Assembly (NCBI RefSeq): GCF_014635725.1
Contig: NZ_BMDJ01000009.1
Coordinates: 150,420-214,419, forward strand
DNA from: Pedobacter mendelii
Lineage (GTDB): Bacteria; Bacteroidota; Bacteroidia; Sphingobacteriales; Sphingobacteriaceae
DNA: 64,000 nucleotides
Direction: 5' to 3'
A program made the position numbers and the translations under genes. Of this stretch, positions 26,826-35,816 are shown one piece after another. The notes beneath the pieces are model-generated. The model was not told the DNA's origin. It saw nothing but the letters and a program-made list of their open reading frames with translations, and searched no databases. Every line of letters begins with the position of its first letter. Position 1 is the first letter of the stretch.

Positions 26826-26833
26826 TACCTTTG
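26826..26833 (+). promoter_or_regulatory. -7 box for lpdA
   Basis: TACCTTTG matches TAnnTTTG, 24 bases before the lpdA ATG. The upstream 130 bases are simple-sequence repeats (TTTGCAGTT- and CTTTCACCTTCAACC-type), as upstream of serS. Confidence 0.5.
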
Positions 26834-26857
26834 GCCAATCAAAATCAATAAGAAATT

Positions 26858-28264
26858 ATGCAATACGATGTCGTTGTTATCGGTTCAGGGCCGGGCGGTT
26901 ATGTTGGCGCAATCCGTTGTGCTCAGTTAGGATTAAAAACCGCAGTTATAGAAAAATATAAAACTTTTGGAGGTACTTGCTTAAATGTTGGCTGTATTCC
27001 ATCAAAAGCTTTATTAGATTCATCAGAACATTTCCATAACGCGGCTCATACGTTTGCTACTCATGGTATCGATTTAAAAAACCTTAAAGTAAACATGCCG
27101 CAAATGATTGCTCGTAAAGACGACGTTGTTGCTCAAAATACTGCTGGTATTACTTATTTATTTAAGAAAAATAAAATCGATTCTTACGAAGGTCTTGGTT
27201 CTTTTGTAGATAAGAATACCATTCTAGTTACCAAAACAGATGGTTCTACAGAAACACTAACAGCTAAAAACGTTATCATAGCTACTGGTTCAAAACCAAC
27301 AACACTGCCATTTTTGCCAATCGATAAAAAACGAATTATCACTTCAACAGAAGCTTTAAATATTAAAGAAGTTCCAAAATCAATGGTTGTTATTGGTGGT
27401 GGTGTTATTGGTTTGGAGTTAGGATCCGTTTACGCCCGCCTGGGTACAAAAGTTTCTGTAATCGAATTTTTGCCTTCCATCATCGCAACAATGGATGCCA
27501 GTTTGGGTAAAGAACTTCAACGCGTTTTGAAGAAAAACTTAGGTATGGAGTTTTACATGAACCACAAAGTAACCGGTGCTACTGCAAAAGGTAAAATCGT
27601 AACCGTAACTGCAGAAAACGCAAAAGGCGAAGCCATAAATTTCGATGCAGATTATTGTATCGTGGCCGTTGGTCGTACAGCTTACAGCGAAGATTTGGGT
27701 TTAGATAAAATCGGAATTACCATTGAAGAAAGAGGTAAAAAAATCCCGGTAAATGAACATTTAGAAACTTCGGTTCCTGGGGTTTATGCAATTGGCGATG
27801 TAATTACCGGTGCCATGTTGGCCCACAAGGCTGAAGATGAAGGAACTTATGTTGCCGAAACCATCGCCGGACAAAAACCACACATCAATTATAATTTAAT
27901 CCCAGGAGTAGTTTATACCTGGCCTGAAGTTGCATCTGTTGGCTTAACAGAAGAGCAATTGAAAGAAAAAGGCACAAAATACAAATCGGGTTCATTTCCT
28001 TTCAAAGCCAGTGGAAGAGCTAAAGCAAGCATGGATACTGATGGTTTCATTAAAGTATTAGCTGATGCAGCTACAGATGAAGTTTTAGGTGTACACATGA
28101 TTGGTCCACGTGCTGCGGATATGATTGCAGAAGCTGTTCTTGCTATGGAGTTCCGTGCATCTGCGGAAGATATTGCCCGTACAAGCCATGCGCACCCAAC
28201 CTTTACAGAAGCTTTCAAAGAGGCTGCATTAGCTGCTACTGATAATAGGGCTATACATATTTAA
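26858..28264 (+). CDS. lpdA: Dihydrolipoyl dehydrogenase (E3)
   Basis: A 468-residue FAD-dependent disulfide reductase that reoxidises dihydrolipoamide in 2-oxoacid dehydrogenase complexes or the glycine cleavage system. The N-terminal FAD site is VVVIGSGPGGYVGAIRCAQ. The redox pair Cys41/Cys46 is in GGTCLNVGCIPSK. The NAD-binding motif is VVIGGGVIGLELGSVYARLG. The C-terminal interface has the HAHPTFTE catalytic His/Glu motif. Length is standard and no acyltransferase genes are adjacent. It is monocistronic. Confidence 0.97.
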   Translation: MQYDVVVIGSGPGGYVGAIRCAQLGLKTAVIEKYKTFGGTCLNVGCIPSKALLDSSEHFHNAAHTFATHGIDLKNLKVNMPQMIARKDDVVAQNTAGITYLFKKNKIDSYEGLGSFVDKNTILVTKTDGSTETLTAKNVIIATGSKPTTLPFLPIDKKRIITSTEALNIKEVPKSMVVIGGGVIGLELGSVYARLGTKVSVIEFLPSIIATMDASLGKELQRVLKKNLGMEFYMNHKVTGATAKGKIVTVTAENAKGEAINFDADYCIVAVGRTAYSEDLGLDKIGITIEERGKKIPVNEHLETSVPGVYAIGDVITGAMLAHKAEDEGTYVAETIAGQKPHINYNLIPGVVYTWPEVASVGLTEEQLKEKGTKYKSGSFPFKASGRAKASMDTDGFIKVLADAATDEVLGVHMIGPRAADMIAEAVLAMEFRASAEDIARTSHAHPTFTEAFKEAALAATDNRAIHI

Positions 28265-28275
28265 TAAACAAAAAC

Positions 28276-28418
28276 GTCATGCTGAACTTGTTTCAGAACT
28301 TCTCTCAATAAGAATAGGCTGTTTTATAAATCAAATTACTCTTTGAATATTGTCATGCTGAGCCTGTCGGAACGCTTAAAATAATGTTTTATAAGTCCTT
28401 AGACAGGATCAGGATGAC
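28276..28418. repeat. Dispersed inverted repeat, TGTCGAA family, copy 4 (compound)
   Basis: Two left arms (GTCATGCTGAACTTG at 28276 and GTCATGCTGAGCCTGTCGGAA at 28352) and one right arm (GACAGGATCAGGATGAC, ending 28418) follow lpdA. The arrangement suggests one element inserted in, or duplicated beside, another. The outer pair can form the lpdA 3' hairpin. Confidence 0.7.
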
Positions 28419-28460
28419 AGTTCGTATGGATGAGACAGTCTCTTTCTTACTAAAGTTTTT

Positions 28461-28562
28461 TGGGCATGCCCCAAGCTGCGCAAGGGTCGGGCTATCCGTT
28501 ACAATCTTTTTTGAAGAAAAATCAAAAAGGATTTTCACTGCTATCCCTCATGCAAAAGCCAA
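28461..28562. repeat. Dispersed non-coding element sharing GCTATYCGTTACAA core
   Basis: GCTATCCGTTACAAT at 28491 repeats the core of the element at 9571. The flanks GGGCATGCCCC and a later TGCTATCCCTCATGC suggest a folded RNA or REP-like unit. A 79-codon frame runs through it and the adjacent repeat but has no protein character. Confidence 0.5.
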
Positions 28563-28676
28563 GAACAAAAAAAATCGAAACATTTTTTCAGCCGTTCCTT
28601 TCAGCTTAATCTCTATTTCTTAATTCCTTAACAAAAAGATAACAGTAAATGGATAAAAATCAGCGTTGCTGAATTA

Positions 28677-28684
28677 TATTTTTG
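28677..28684 (+). promoter_or_regulatory. -7 box for the choice-of-anchor-I gene
   Basis: TATTTTTG matches TAnnTTTG 23 bases before the ATG at 28708. It supports that start over an upstream in-frame ATG at 28666, which would lie ahead of the promoter. Confidence 0.45.
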
Positions 28685-28707
28685 CGATTCAGATATTACA
28701 AAAAACC

Positions 28708-30231
28708 ATGAACCCTAAAAAATTGTTTAGCGCTTTGTTAATCGCTTCTGTTGCATTTACAGCTTGCAAAAAATCAGATAATCCAATTGAAGACCCTTCA
28801 GAAACCATCATCCCAGAAAACATTTCTAGTTTTAAAGAAATTGCTATGATAGATTTGGGTGGAGTAACTTCAGCAGAAATATCTGCTTACGATCCTTCAA
28901 CCAAAAAACTTTTTGTTGTTAGCAATGATGGCGGTACAAAAGTAGAAGTGATAGATTTAAGTGCTTATCCAACACTTACCAAATCTAGAACACTTACTTT
29001 TCCTACAAATGCAGGCATAAATAGTGTTGCAGTTAGTAATGGATTATTGGCTATTGCATTGGATGGAGTAACCAAGCAATCTAACGGCGATATCGTTGTT
29101 CTTAAAACAACCACTTTAGAAGAAGTGAAAAAAATTAGCGTTGGCGCAATGCCAGATATGGTAACTTTTAGTCCGGATGGCAATTACATTATAAGCGCAA
29201 ATGAAGGAGAACCTAACGATGAATATACAATCGATCCAGTAGGTTCTGTTTCTGTTATCAATGTTAAGTCTAATTATACAGTTAAAACTTTAGATTTCTC
29301 TGGATTTGAAAGTTCAAAAACTTCACTTGTTGCTGCGGGTTTAAGAATTTACGGACCAAAAGCAACTTTTGCACAAGATATAGAACCTGAATATGTAGCT
29401 GTTTCAACAGATTCTAAAAAGGCTTACATTACCCTGCAAGAAAATAATGCAGTTGCCGAACTTGATGTTGTTGCAGGTACATTAACCAAAATTATGCCTT
29501 TAGGGATAAGAGATATTAGTCTTGCAGATAATGCTTTTGATGTAAGTGATTTGGATGGAAAAATACAACTTGGTGTTTGGCCAATTAAAGCTTTTTACTT
29601 GCCAGATGCAATTTCTTATTTTTCTGCTAATGGTTCCAATTATTTAGCCTTGGCCAATGAAGGTGATACCCGTGCCTGGAAAGGTTATGATGAAGAAGGA
29701 AGAGTTAAGAGTTTAAATTTAGATCCAACCAGGTTTCCAACTGCTTCAACGCTTAAATTAGATGCTAACCTTGGTAGATTAACCGTAACAAAGGCTTTTG
29801 GTGATACCGATGGTGATGGTGATTACGATGAATTGTATTCAACAGGCGGACGTAGCATGAGCATTATTAATGCAAATACCGGGCAATTAATTGCCAATGT
29901 TGGTAAAGATTTAGAGCAAAGGGTAATTGATGCTGGCAAATATGATGATACCCGTTCAGACAATAAAGGTGTTGAAGTTGAAGGTGTTACAGTTGCGCAA
30001 GTGAATGGAAAAACCTTAGCTTTTATAGGAATGGAAAGGGTAGATATGGTTGCTGTTTATGATGTAAGCATACCCGAATCTCCAAAGTTTGTTCAGTTGT
30101 TTTCCACCGGAGATGCACCTGAAGGTTTAATGTTTGTTAAACCTAAAGATAGTCCTAACGGACGCAGTTTGCTTATTGTTTCAAGCGAAGATGATGGAAC
30201 GGTTAGGTTTTATCAGCCAGATAAAGCTTAA
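28708..30231 (+). CDS. Choice-of-anchor I lipoprotein with beta-propeller
   Basis: The start is 28708 (MNPKKLFSALLIASVAFTAC), giving a clean lipoprotein signal with the lipidated Cys at residue 20, followed by KKSDNP. The ~507 residues form a beta-propeller with repeats such as VSNDGGTKVEVIDL, FSPDGNYIISANEGEPND, ALANEGDTRAWK and VAVYDVS. This matches choice-of-anchor I proteins, related to an alkaline-phosphatase/esterase group. DTDGDGDYDE (near residue 370) looks like a calcium-binding loop. It is likely surface-exposed; its enzyme activity is unproven. Confidence 0.82.
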   Translation: MNPKKLFSALLIASVAFTACKKSDNPIEDPSETIIPENISSFKEIAMIDLGGVTSAEISAYDPSTKKLFVVSNDGGTKVEVIDLSAYPTLTKSRTLTFPTNAGINSVAVSNGLLAIALDGVTKQSNGDIVVLKTTTLEEVKKISVGAMPDMVTFSPDGNYIISANEGEPNDEYTIDPVGSVSVINVKSNYTVKTLDFSGFESSKTSLVAAGLRIYGPKATFAQDIEPEYVAVSTDSKKAYITLQENNAVAELDVVAGTLTKIMPLGIRDISLADNAFDVSDLDGKIQLGVWPIKAFYLPDAISYFSANGSNYLALANEGDTRAWKGYDEEGRVKSLNLDPTRFPTASTLKLDANLGRLTVTKAFGDTDGDGDYDELYSTGGRSMSIINANTGQLIANVGKDLEQRVIDAGKYDDTRSDNKGVEVEGVTVAQVNGKTLAFIGMERVDMVAVYDVSIPESPKFVQLFSTGDAPEGLMFVKPKDSPNGRSLLIVSSEDDGTVRFYQPDKA

Positions 30232-30249
30232 AATTGATAAATAATATTT

Positions 30250-30287
30250 AAAGAGGCTCCTATTTTATTCATAGGTGCCTCTTTTTG
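30250..30287 (+). terminator. Intrinsic terminator after the choice-of-anchor-I gene
   Basis: AAAGAGGC-t-CCTAT pairs with ATAGG-t-GCCTCTTT (one symmetric T-T mismatch), followed by T residues. Confidence 0.8.
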
Positions 30288-30383
30288 CTTTAATAATTAT
30301 TTACAAATGATATTTTTGTCTTTCTATTTTCAATAGATTTAAAGACCTTTGCAGAACAACCTCGTTCATATTAATATCGTATT

Positions 30384-31586
30384 TTGGAAGACTTTAAAGC
30401 AAATCGGGAAATAATAAATCAAGCAGTAGATAAACCTGTAATAGCGCAAAGCAGTCCAAATAGAACTCGCCTGGCAGTATCCTTATTTTATTTCGGGCAA
30501 GGAATTGCATTTGCTTCCTGGGCAAGCCGTATTCCTGATATTAAGCACACATTGAATTTATCTGATGGTGCATTGGGTAGTATTTTACTTGCATTACCAC
30601 TTGGTCAATTGATTACGATGCCAATTTCCGGTAGATTAGTTACTAAGTATGGAAGTAAAATAATTCTTACCATTACCGCTCCATTATATGTTTTGGCACT
30701 AAGCAATTTGGGTTTGGCCACAGCTCCATGGCATTTGGCTGCTTTTCTATTTCTTTTCGGTGTAATAGGGAATATGTGCAATATAGCCGTAAACACGCAA
30801 GGTGTAGAAGCCGAAAAATTATTTACTAAACCAATAATGACTTCTTTTCACGGGGCATGGAGTATTGCTGGTTTTTCAGGGGCTTTGGTTGGACTGCTCA
30901 TGGTTAATCTTCATGTCATTCCATATTATCATTTTTGGATTATTGTTGCCTTAATATGGATAAATGTTTTCTTTAATTATAAACACCTTGTGCCGGGGAA
31001 GGGTGCGCAAACAGAAAGAAAACCAAAGCTCTTTATTAAACCTGAGGGTGTTTTATTGCAGTTGGGAATTATAGGTTTTTGTAGCATGGCTACTGAAGGA
31101 GCAATGTTCGATTGGAGTGGGGTTTACTTTAAGGAGATCGTAAAAGCGCCATCATCTTTAGTAATTTTAGGCTATGCTTCTTTTATGGTAATGATGGCAA
31201 CAGGACGTTTTGTTGGCGATACAATCATTGCCAGGCTAGGGCGGAAACGCACCATCCAATTTAGCGGAATTATTATTTCAACTGGAATGTTTATTTCTGT
31301 GTTTTTTCCTTTTGTTGTTACGGCAACTCTTGGTTTTATGCTTGTGGGGTTAGGCGTTTCGAGTATTGTACCAACTGTTTACAGCGTGGCAGGTAAAAAT
31401 GGAAAAATAGCTCCTGGTATGGCGATTGCTATGGTTTCAAGTGTAAGTTATCTTGGCTTTTTAATGGGGCCACCCATAATCGGCTACATTTCGGCCTTAT
31501 CGAGTTTGCAATATTCTTATGCGGTAATAGGTTGCTTTGGGCTTTTTGTAAGCTTTTTGGTTACCAAAATAAAAGCAATTGCATAA
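30384..31586 (+). CDS. MFS transporter (YbjJ-like, sugar/drug type) with TTG start
   Basis: A 400-residue inner-membrane protein with about 12 hydrophobic helices in two halves. The first loop FASWASRIPDIKHTLNLSDG and GRLVTKYGSKI match MFS signature A, and TGRFVGDTIIARLGRKR in the second half repeats it. SFHGAWSIAGFSGALVG is typical of the YbjJ-like branch. The substrate is unknown. No ATG exists before the first helix, so TTG 30384 is taken. The stop abuts that of the convergent next gene (31586/31587). Confidence 0.8.
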   Translation: MEDFKANREIINQAVDKPVIAQSSPNRTRLAVSLFYFGQGIAFASWASRIPDIKHTLNLSDGALGSILLALPLGQLITMPISGRLVTKYGSKIILTITAPLYVLALSNLGLATAPWHLAAFLFLFGVIGNMCNIAVNTQGVEAEKLFTKPIMTSFHGAWSIAGFSGALVGLLMVNLHVIPYYHFWIIVALIWINVFFNYKHLVPGKGAQTERKPKLFIKPEGVLLQLGIIGFCSMATEGAMFDWSGVYFKEIVKAPSSLVILGYASFMVMMATGRFVGDTIIARLGRKRTIQFSGIIISTGMFISVFFPFVVTATLGFMLVGLGVSSIVPTVYSVAGKNGKIAPGMAIAMVSSVSYLGFLMGPPIIGYISALSSLQYSYAVIGCFGLFVSFLVTKIKAIA

Positions 31587-32393
31587 TCATTCAGGTTTTT
31601 TAATAAGATTATGCTCTTTTAGTGCGGCTATCGCAAGCTCTATTAACCTTAAGTTTTCTTCTAAATGGCCATGTTGCACTTCTACATTTATATATGGAAG
31701 ATCATTTTGCATGGCATAAACAGATAAAGAACCATCATTTTCTACAAATTTAGATTGAAGCATCACGTTTACATTTGCCTTTTTCAAGCTGTTAAAAAGC
31801 TTTAAATCAGTTACGTAAAGCATGTCGTCGCCATCCATTTCAAAATTAATATAAACAGAATCAGCAGCGCTTGATAAATCGTAACCAGGCAGGTAAGATG
31901 AAATTCCAAAACCACCATCGCCATTATTGTGTAAAGTTAAAATGTAACCTAAAGATTTTGGGTCATAGAAGTCTATAATCTGTTTTCCGGCAGCGTTTAA
32001 AGCTTTTTCGACTTCGCCTGAGCTGAATTCGTCTTTTTTTAATCTCGTGTTGATGCCTCTTTCGGTGTAAATTGCATTTGGGTCGATGCGGTAAATATCA
32101 TCCATATAACTGAAATTATAATCGCGAACGCCGCCATATTGGCTATCAATAATTTCTCCACCATTCCAACGAATATAATCAAAACCTGCTTTAACTCCAG
32201 TATCTTCATTATCGTGAACCACTAGAAAACGAATACCATTTGGCTTGTAACTATATTTAACCAGGGTAATGTCTAAATCGTAAATTTTTATAAAAGAAGA
32301 ATCACTTTTCATGGCATCGAAAATGGGTGGATGCTGAGCATGAGTAACTAAAACGATAAGTGCCAGAATTATTTGAGGGATAATTTTAAACAT
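31587..32393 (-). CDS. Exported protein of unknown function, possible amidohydrolase-like
   Basis: A 268-residue protein with a signal peptide (residues 1-19, ending THAQ). I do not recognise it with certainty. Visible motifs are FLVVHDNEDTGVKAGFDYIR near residue 55, LGYILTLHNNGDGG near residue 148, and VEVQHGHLEENLRLIELA near residue 240. The HDNE, HNN and QHG groups could be metal or catalytic residues, as in zinc carboxypeptidase- or N-formylglutamate-amidohydrolase-like folds. That is inference only. It is monocistronic and convergent with the MFS gene. Confidence 0.5.
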   Translation of the reverse strand: MFKIIPQIILALIVLVTHAQHPPIFDAMKSDSSFIKIYDLDITLVKYSYKPNGIRFLVVHDNEDTGVKAGFDYIRWNGGEIIDSQYGGVRDYNFSYMDDIYRIDPNAIYTERGINTRLKKDEFSSGEVEKALNAAGKQIIDFYDPKSLGYILTLHNNGDGGFGISSYLPGYDLSSAADSVYINFEMDGDDMLYVTDLKLFNSLKKANVNVMLQSKFVENDGSLSVYAMQNDLPYINVEVQHGHLEENLRLIELAIAALKEHNLIKKPE

Positions 32394-32477
32394 ATGCTCT
32401 AATATACAAGAATTGGCTATTATTTGTTTCGACTGTGGATTTTTATTCTAAATATTTATTTTAAAAATTGACTAAAA

Positions 32478-32508
32478 TAAAAAAGCTGCCCTTGGGTAAA
32501 GGCAGCTT
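32478..32508 (-). terminator. Intrinsic terminator after the RND efflux operon
   Basis: AAGCTGCC (32483-32490)/GGCAGCTT (32501-32508) stem with a 10-base loop. On the minus strand a T run follows, 30 bases past the permease stop codon. Confidence 0.8.
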
Positions 32509-32537
32509 AATTTGATTGTTAATCCTGAAATGTTGTA

Positions 32538-35500
32538 TTAGTGTGTTGCGTCTATATCGTATTCTAAAACGTCTTTATGGTCATAGGGTTCTTCCAGTAA
32601 TTCATCTATTGTTTTACCTTTTTTGTTGAAACCTAGTTTCTCTAACATCATATCAAAAATTAGATATACCACCGGTACAACAATTAAAGTTAAGAATAAC
32701 GAACTTGTTAAACCACCAACAATTACCCATGCCAAACCGTTTTTCCATTCTGCACCTGCACCACTCGCCAATGCAATTGGAAGCATACCAAAAATCATGG
32801 CAATGGTTGTCATTAGAATTGGACGTAAACGAGCATGGTTAGCTAAAATTAATGCTTCAATAGTCGATTTTCCTTCAGCTTTCATGTTGTTTGTAAAATC
32901 GACAAGAATAATCGCATTCTTTGCCACCAAACCCATTAACATAATAAAACCTAATATGGTGAAAATACCGATTGAGTTGTTTGTTAAGGCCAATGCTAAG
33001 AAAGCTCCAATTAATGCCAGAGGCAATGAGAACATCACCACAAATGGATATACAAAACTATCATATAGAGCTACCATAATTAGGTAAACCAAAATTAAGG
33101 CTGCCAGCAATGCAATGCCTAAAGTACCAAAACCTTCAGCCTGGTTTTCTTCATCTCCACCCCAAGTATAACTTACCCCAACAGGCGCTTTCAATTTGCC
33201 ATTCTTTTGTAGTTCTATTAATTTAGCTTTGAAATCGCCAACAATTGTTCCTGTAGGGCGACCAATAGATTGTGCCTGAACAGATACAGAAGTCGATTTG
33301 TTAAAACGTTCTAACTGACTTGGGCCTGAACCTTCGGTAATGTTTGCAAATTGAGATAACTTAATCTGCGCACCTTTATCATTTACAAAAATCAGATTAC
33401 GTACATCATCAATATCTTTTCTGTTGAAATCCTGATACTGGATGTTAATGTCGTATTCGTATTCGCCTTTTCTATATTTACCATCAGTATTACCTGCGAA
33501 AGCAGTTTGCATAGTAGAACCTACAGTTGAAAGGGTTAGGCCAACAGCTGACATTTTATCACGATCTACCTGAACATTAATTTCAGGAGTTCCTTTTTCT
33601 ACAGAAAGTTTTATCTCTGTTGCTCCTGGAATTGATGCCAAAACTTTCTTAGCACCTTCTGCATATTTTAAAGCACTATCTAAATTAGAGCCCATTACTA
33701 CTAAACTAATAGGCGCATTCTCAGCGATACCCAAAATACTAATCGGTACGGTTTTAACTTTTGCTCCAACCAATACTTTAGCTAAAGCACGACTCATTTT
33801 TGTAGCGAATACATCAGATGACATACCTTCGCGTTTATCCCGATCAACTAACTTTACGTTAATCTCTGATTTATATGCTGTTGCCTGAGTTCCGCCAAAG
33901 TCACCACTGGCCTGGCCAACTGTTGTAATTAATTGTGTAATTTCAGGTTGTTTATCTAAGAAAGCTTCAGCCTTTTGTGTGTAGAAATTCGTTTGCTCTA
34001 AAGGTGCATCCTTAGGTAATTCAATCTGTACTAAGAACTCTCCCTTATCCGATTTAGGGAAAAACTCTGAACCGATGAAACCAGCTCCAGCTAACCACAT
34101 TGCCGCCACGAATAATACAACAACTGCTAAAATGGTACGTCTTTTATGGTTTAACGACCAGGTTAAAATACTTGTAATCCAAACGGTGAATTTTTTAAGC
34201 TGTTTTTCGAACCATAAAATGAAACGACCAAATATGTTTTTGCCTTCAATATGTTCTAACTTTCCAAATCTTGAAAAAAGTAAAGGTACAATTGTAAATG
34301 AAGCCACCAATGAAAGTAAGGTTGCTATAATTACAACCACACAGAATTGACGTAAAATGTTAGAAACCAATCCCGAACTGATTGCAATTGGGAAGAATAC
34401 CACCACAATAACCATCGTAATCGATATAACGGTGAACCCAATTTCTCTAGTTGCATCAGAAGCTGCTCTAACCTTATTTTTACCCATCTCCATGTGTCGC
34501 TGGATATTTTCCAGTACCACAATCGCATCATCCACCAGAATACCTACCACGAGAGATAAGCCTAATAAAGACATTAAGTTTAAGGTATAACCAAACAAAC
34601 TAATACCAATAAAAGTTGCAATTAAAGATGCCGGGATAGATACCATTACAATTAACGCATTACGCAAACTGTGCAAGAAAAACAGCATTACAAATGCAAC
34701 CAAAATAACCGCAAGAATTAAATCGTGTATTACCGCATCTGCCGATTCTAATGTAAAAATCGAACTATCGTTAACAATTTTAATATCAAGCTTATTGCCT
34801 GCATACTCTGTTTTAAGCTTAGCAATGATGGCGTGAACGCCTTCACTCACTTTTACTGCATTCGCATCACTCTGTTTAATTATTTGAATGGCAATTGATG
34901 ACTGACGATTAATACGAGCGAGTTTCTCGGTTTCTTTTTTCGAATCCTGAACGTCGCCTACATCGCCTAAACGAATTTGAGCACCGTCTTTAGATGTTGT
35001 TATTACTAAATTTCTTAATTCATCAATGCTTCTATACTTACCTGATAAACGGATTAAAACGTCTTGATTCTGAGTTTTAACACTTCCGGTAGGGAAATCT
35101 AAGTTAGAGCTCAAAATCATTTGCTGTACTTGAGGAACAGAAAGATTATAGCCTTGTAATTTAGCTGCATCTAATGCAACCTGAATTTCACGCTCAGAAC
35201 CACCAACTAAGTTTACTTGTGCAATACCACTTACCCTCGAAATTACCGGAGCGATTCTTTGGTCGATTAAATCATAGAAACTAACGTCATCCATGTTTGC
35301 CGAAGCCGTCATGGTTATAACCGGCAAATCATCCAGCGAGAACTTACTAAGTGAGGGTGTTTTTACATCATCAGGCAAATCAGAAAGGATGGCATTAACT
35401 TTACGTTGCGCATCGTTCAATGAAATATCGATGTTTGCTGCATCTGTTAAAGTAATTGTTACAACAGATAAACTCTCATAAGAAACAGCATTTAGTTTCT

Positions 35501-35732
35501 TGATATTTTCCATCGATGATACGGCGTCTTCAATTTTTTTGGTTACCGTGTTTTCAACCTCTGCCGGCGATGCACCAGGATAAATGGTTGATATAGATAC
35601 TACGTTGTTCGAGAATTTAGGAAGTAATTCATAACCCAACGAAAAGTAACTTAACAGCCCAAGTAGCGTAAGTGCGGTAAAAACCACAATTACCAGCGAG
35701 GGTCTTTTTATAGATATGTCTGTTATCTTCAT
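32538..35732 (-). CDS. RND multidrug efflux permease (HAE1/AcrB-like)
   Basis: A 1064-residue inner-membrane proton-driven pump with 12 helices and two large periplasmic loops. Motifs in order are SIKRPSLVIVVFTALTLLG at the N-terminus, LLPKFSNNVVSISTIYPGAS, and SLVVGILVDDAIVVLENIQR in the middle of helix 4 with its paired Asp residues. The second half has GFIMLMGLVAKNAIILVDF and LRPILMTTIAMIFGMLPIA. Length and order are complete. It is last in a TolC-MFP-RND operon and carries the terminator. The substrate range is unknown. Confidence 0.95.
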   Translation of the reverse strand: MKITDISIKRPSLVIVVFTALTLLGLLSYFSLGYELLPKFSNNVVSISTIYPGASPAEVENTVTKKIEDAVSSMENIKKLNAVSYESLSVVTITLTDAANIDISLNDAQRKVNAILSDLPDDVKTPSLSKFSLDDLPVITMTASANMDDVSFYDLIDQRIAPVISRVSGIAQVNLVGGSEREIQVALDAAKLQGYNLSVPQVQQMILSSNLDFPTGSVKTQNQDVLIRLSGKYRSIDELRNLVITTSKDGAQIRLGDVGDVQDSKKETEKLARINRQSSIAIQIIKQSDANAVKVSEGVHAIIAKLKTEYAGNKLDIKIVNDSSIFTLESADAVIHDLILAVILVAFVMLFFLHSLRNALIVMVSIPASLIATFIGISLFGYTLNLMSLLGLSLVVGILVDDAIVVLENIQRHMEMGKNKVRAASDATREIGFTVISITMVIVVVFFPIAISSGLVSNILRQFCVVVIIATLLSLVASFTIVPLLFSRFGKLEHIEGKNIFGRFILWFEKQLKKFTVWITSILTWSLNHKRRTILAVVVLFVAAMWLAGAGFIGSEFFPKSDKGEFLVQIELPKDAPLEQTNFYTQKAEAFLDKQPEITQLITTVGQASGDFGGTQATAYKSEINVKLVDRDKREGMSSDVFATKMSRALAKVLVGAKVKTVPISILGIAENAPISLVVMGSNLDSALKYAEGAKKVLASIPGATEIKLSVEKGTPEINVQVDRDKMSAVGLTLSTVGSTMQTAFAGNTDGKYRKGEYEYDINIQYQDFNRKDIDDVRNLIFVNDKGAQIKLSQFANITEGSGPSQLERFNKSTSVSVQAQSIGRPTGTIVGDFKAKLIELQKNGKLKAPVGVSYTWGGDEENQAEGFGTLGIALLAALILVYLIMVALYDSFVYPFVVMFSLPLALIGAFLALALTNNSIGIFTILGFIMLMGLVAKNAIILVDFTNNMKAEGKSTIEALILANHARLRPILMTTIAMIFGMLPIALASGAGAEWKNGLAWVIVGGLTSSLFLTLIVVPVVYLIFDMMLEKLGFNKKGKTIDELLEEPYDHKDVLEYDIDATH

Positions 35733-35765
35733 TTTAATTTTTTATTGCGATTGAAGTAAAATTGT

Positions 35766-35788
35766 CCTTCGACAGGCTCAGGATGACA
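35766..35788. repeat. Dispersed repeat, TGTCGAA family, solo arm
   Basis: CCTTCGACAGGCTCAGGATG is the right arm of the family. It sits in the 84-base spacer between the MFP and RND genes, where it could uncouple their expression. Confidence 0.6.
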
Positions 35789-35816
35789 ATCTGCAAACTG
35801 AGTATTATAAACAGAA

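Noticed and set aside
28384..28623. 79-codon plus-strand frame after lpdA
   Set aside because: It lies almost wholly inside two dispersed repeats (28276-28418 and 28461-28562), has no protein-like motif, and a real promoter and gene start follow at 28677-28708.
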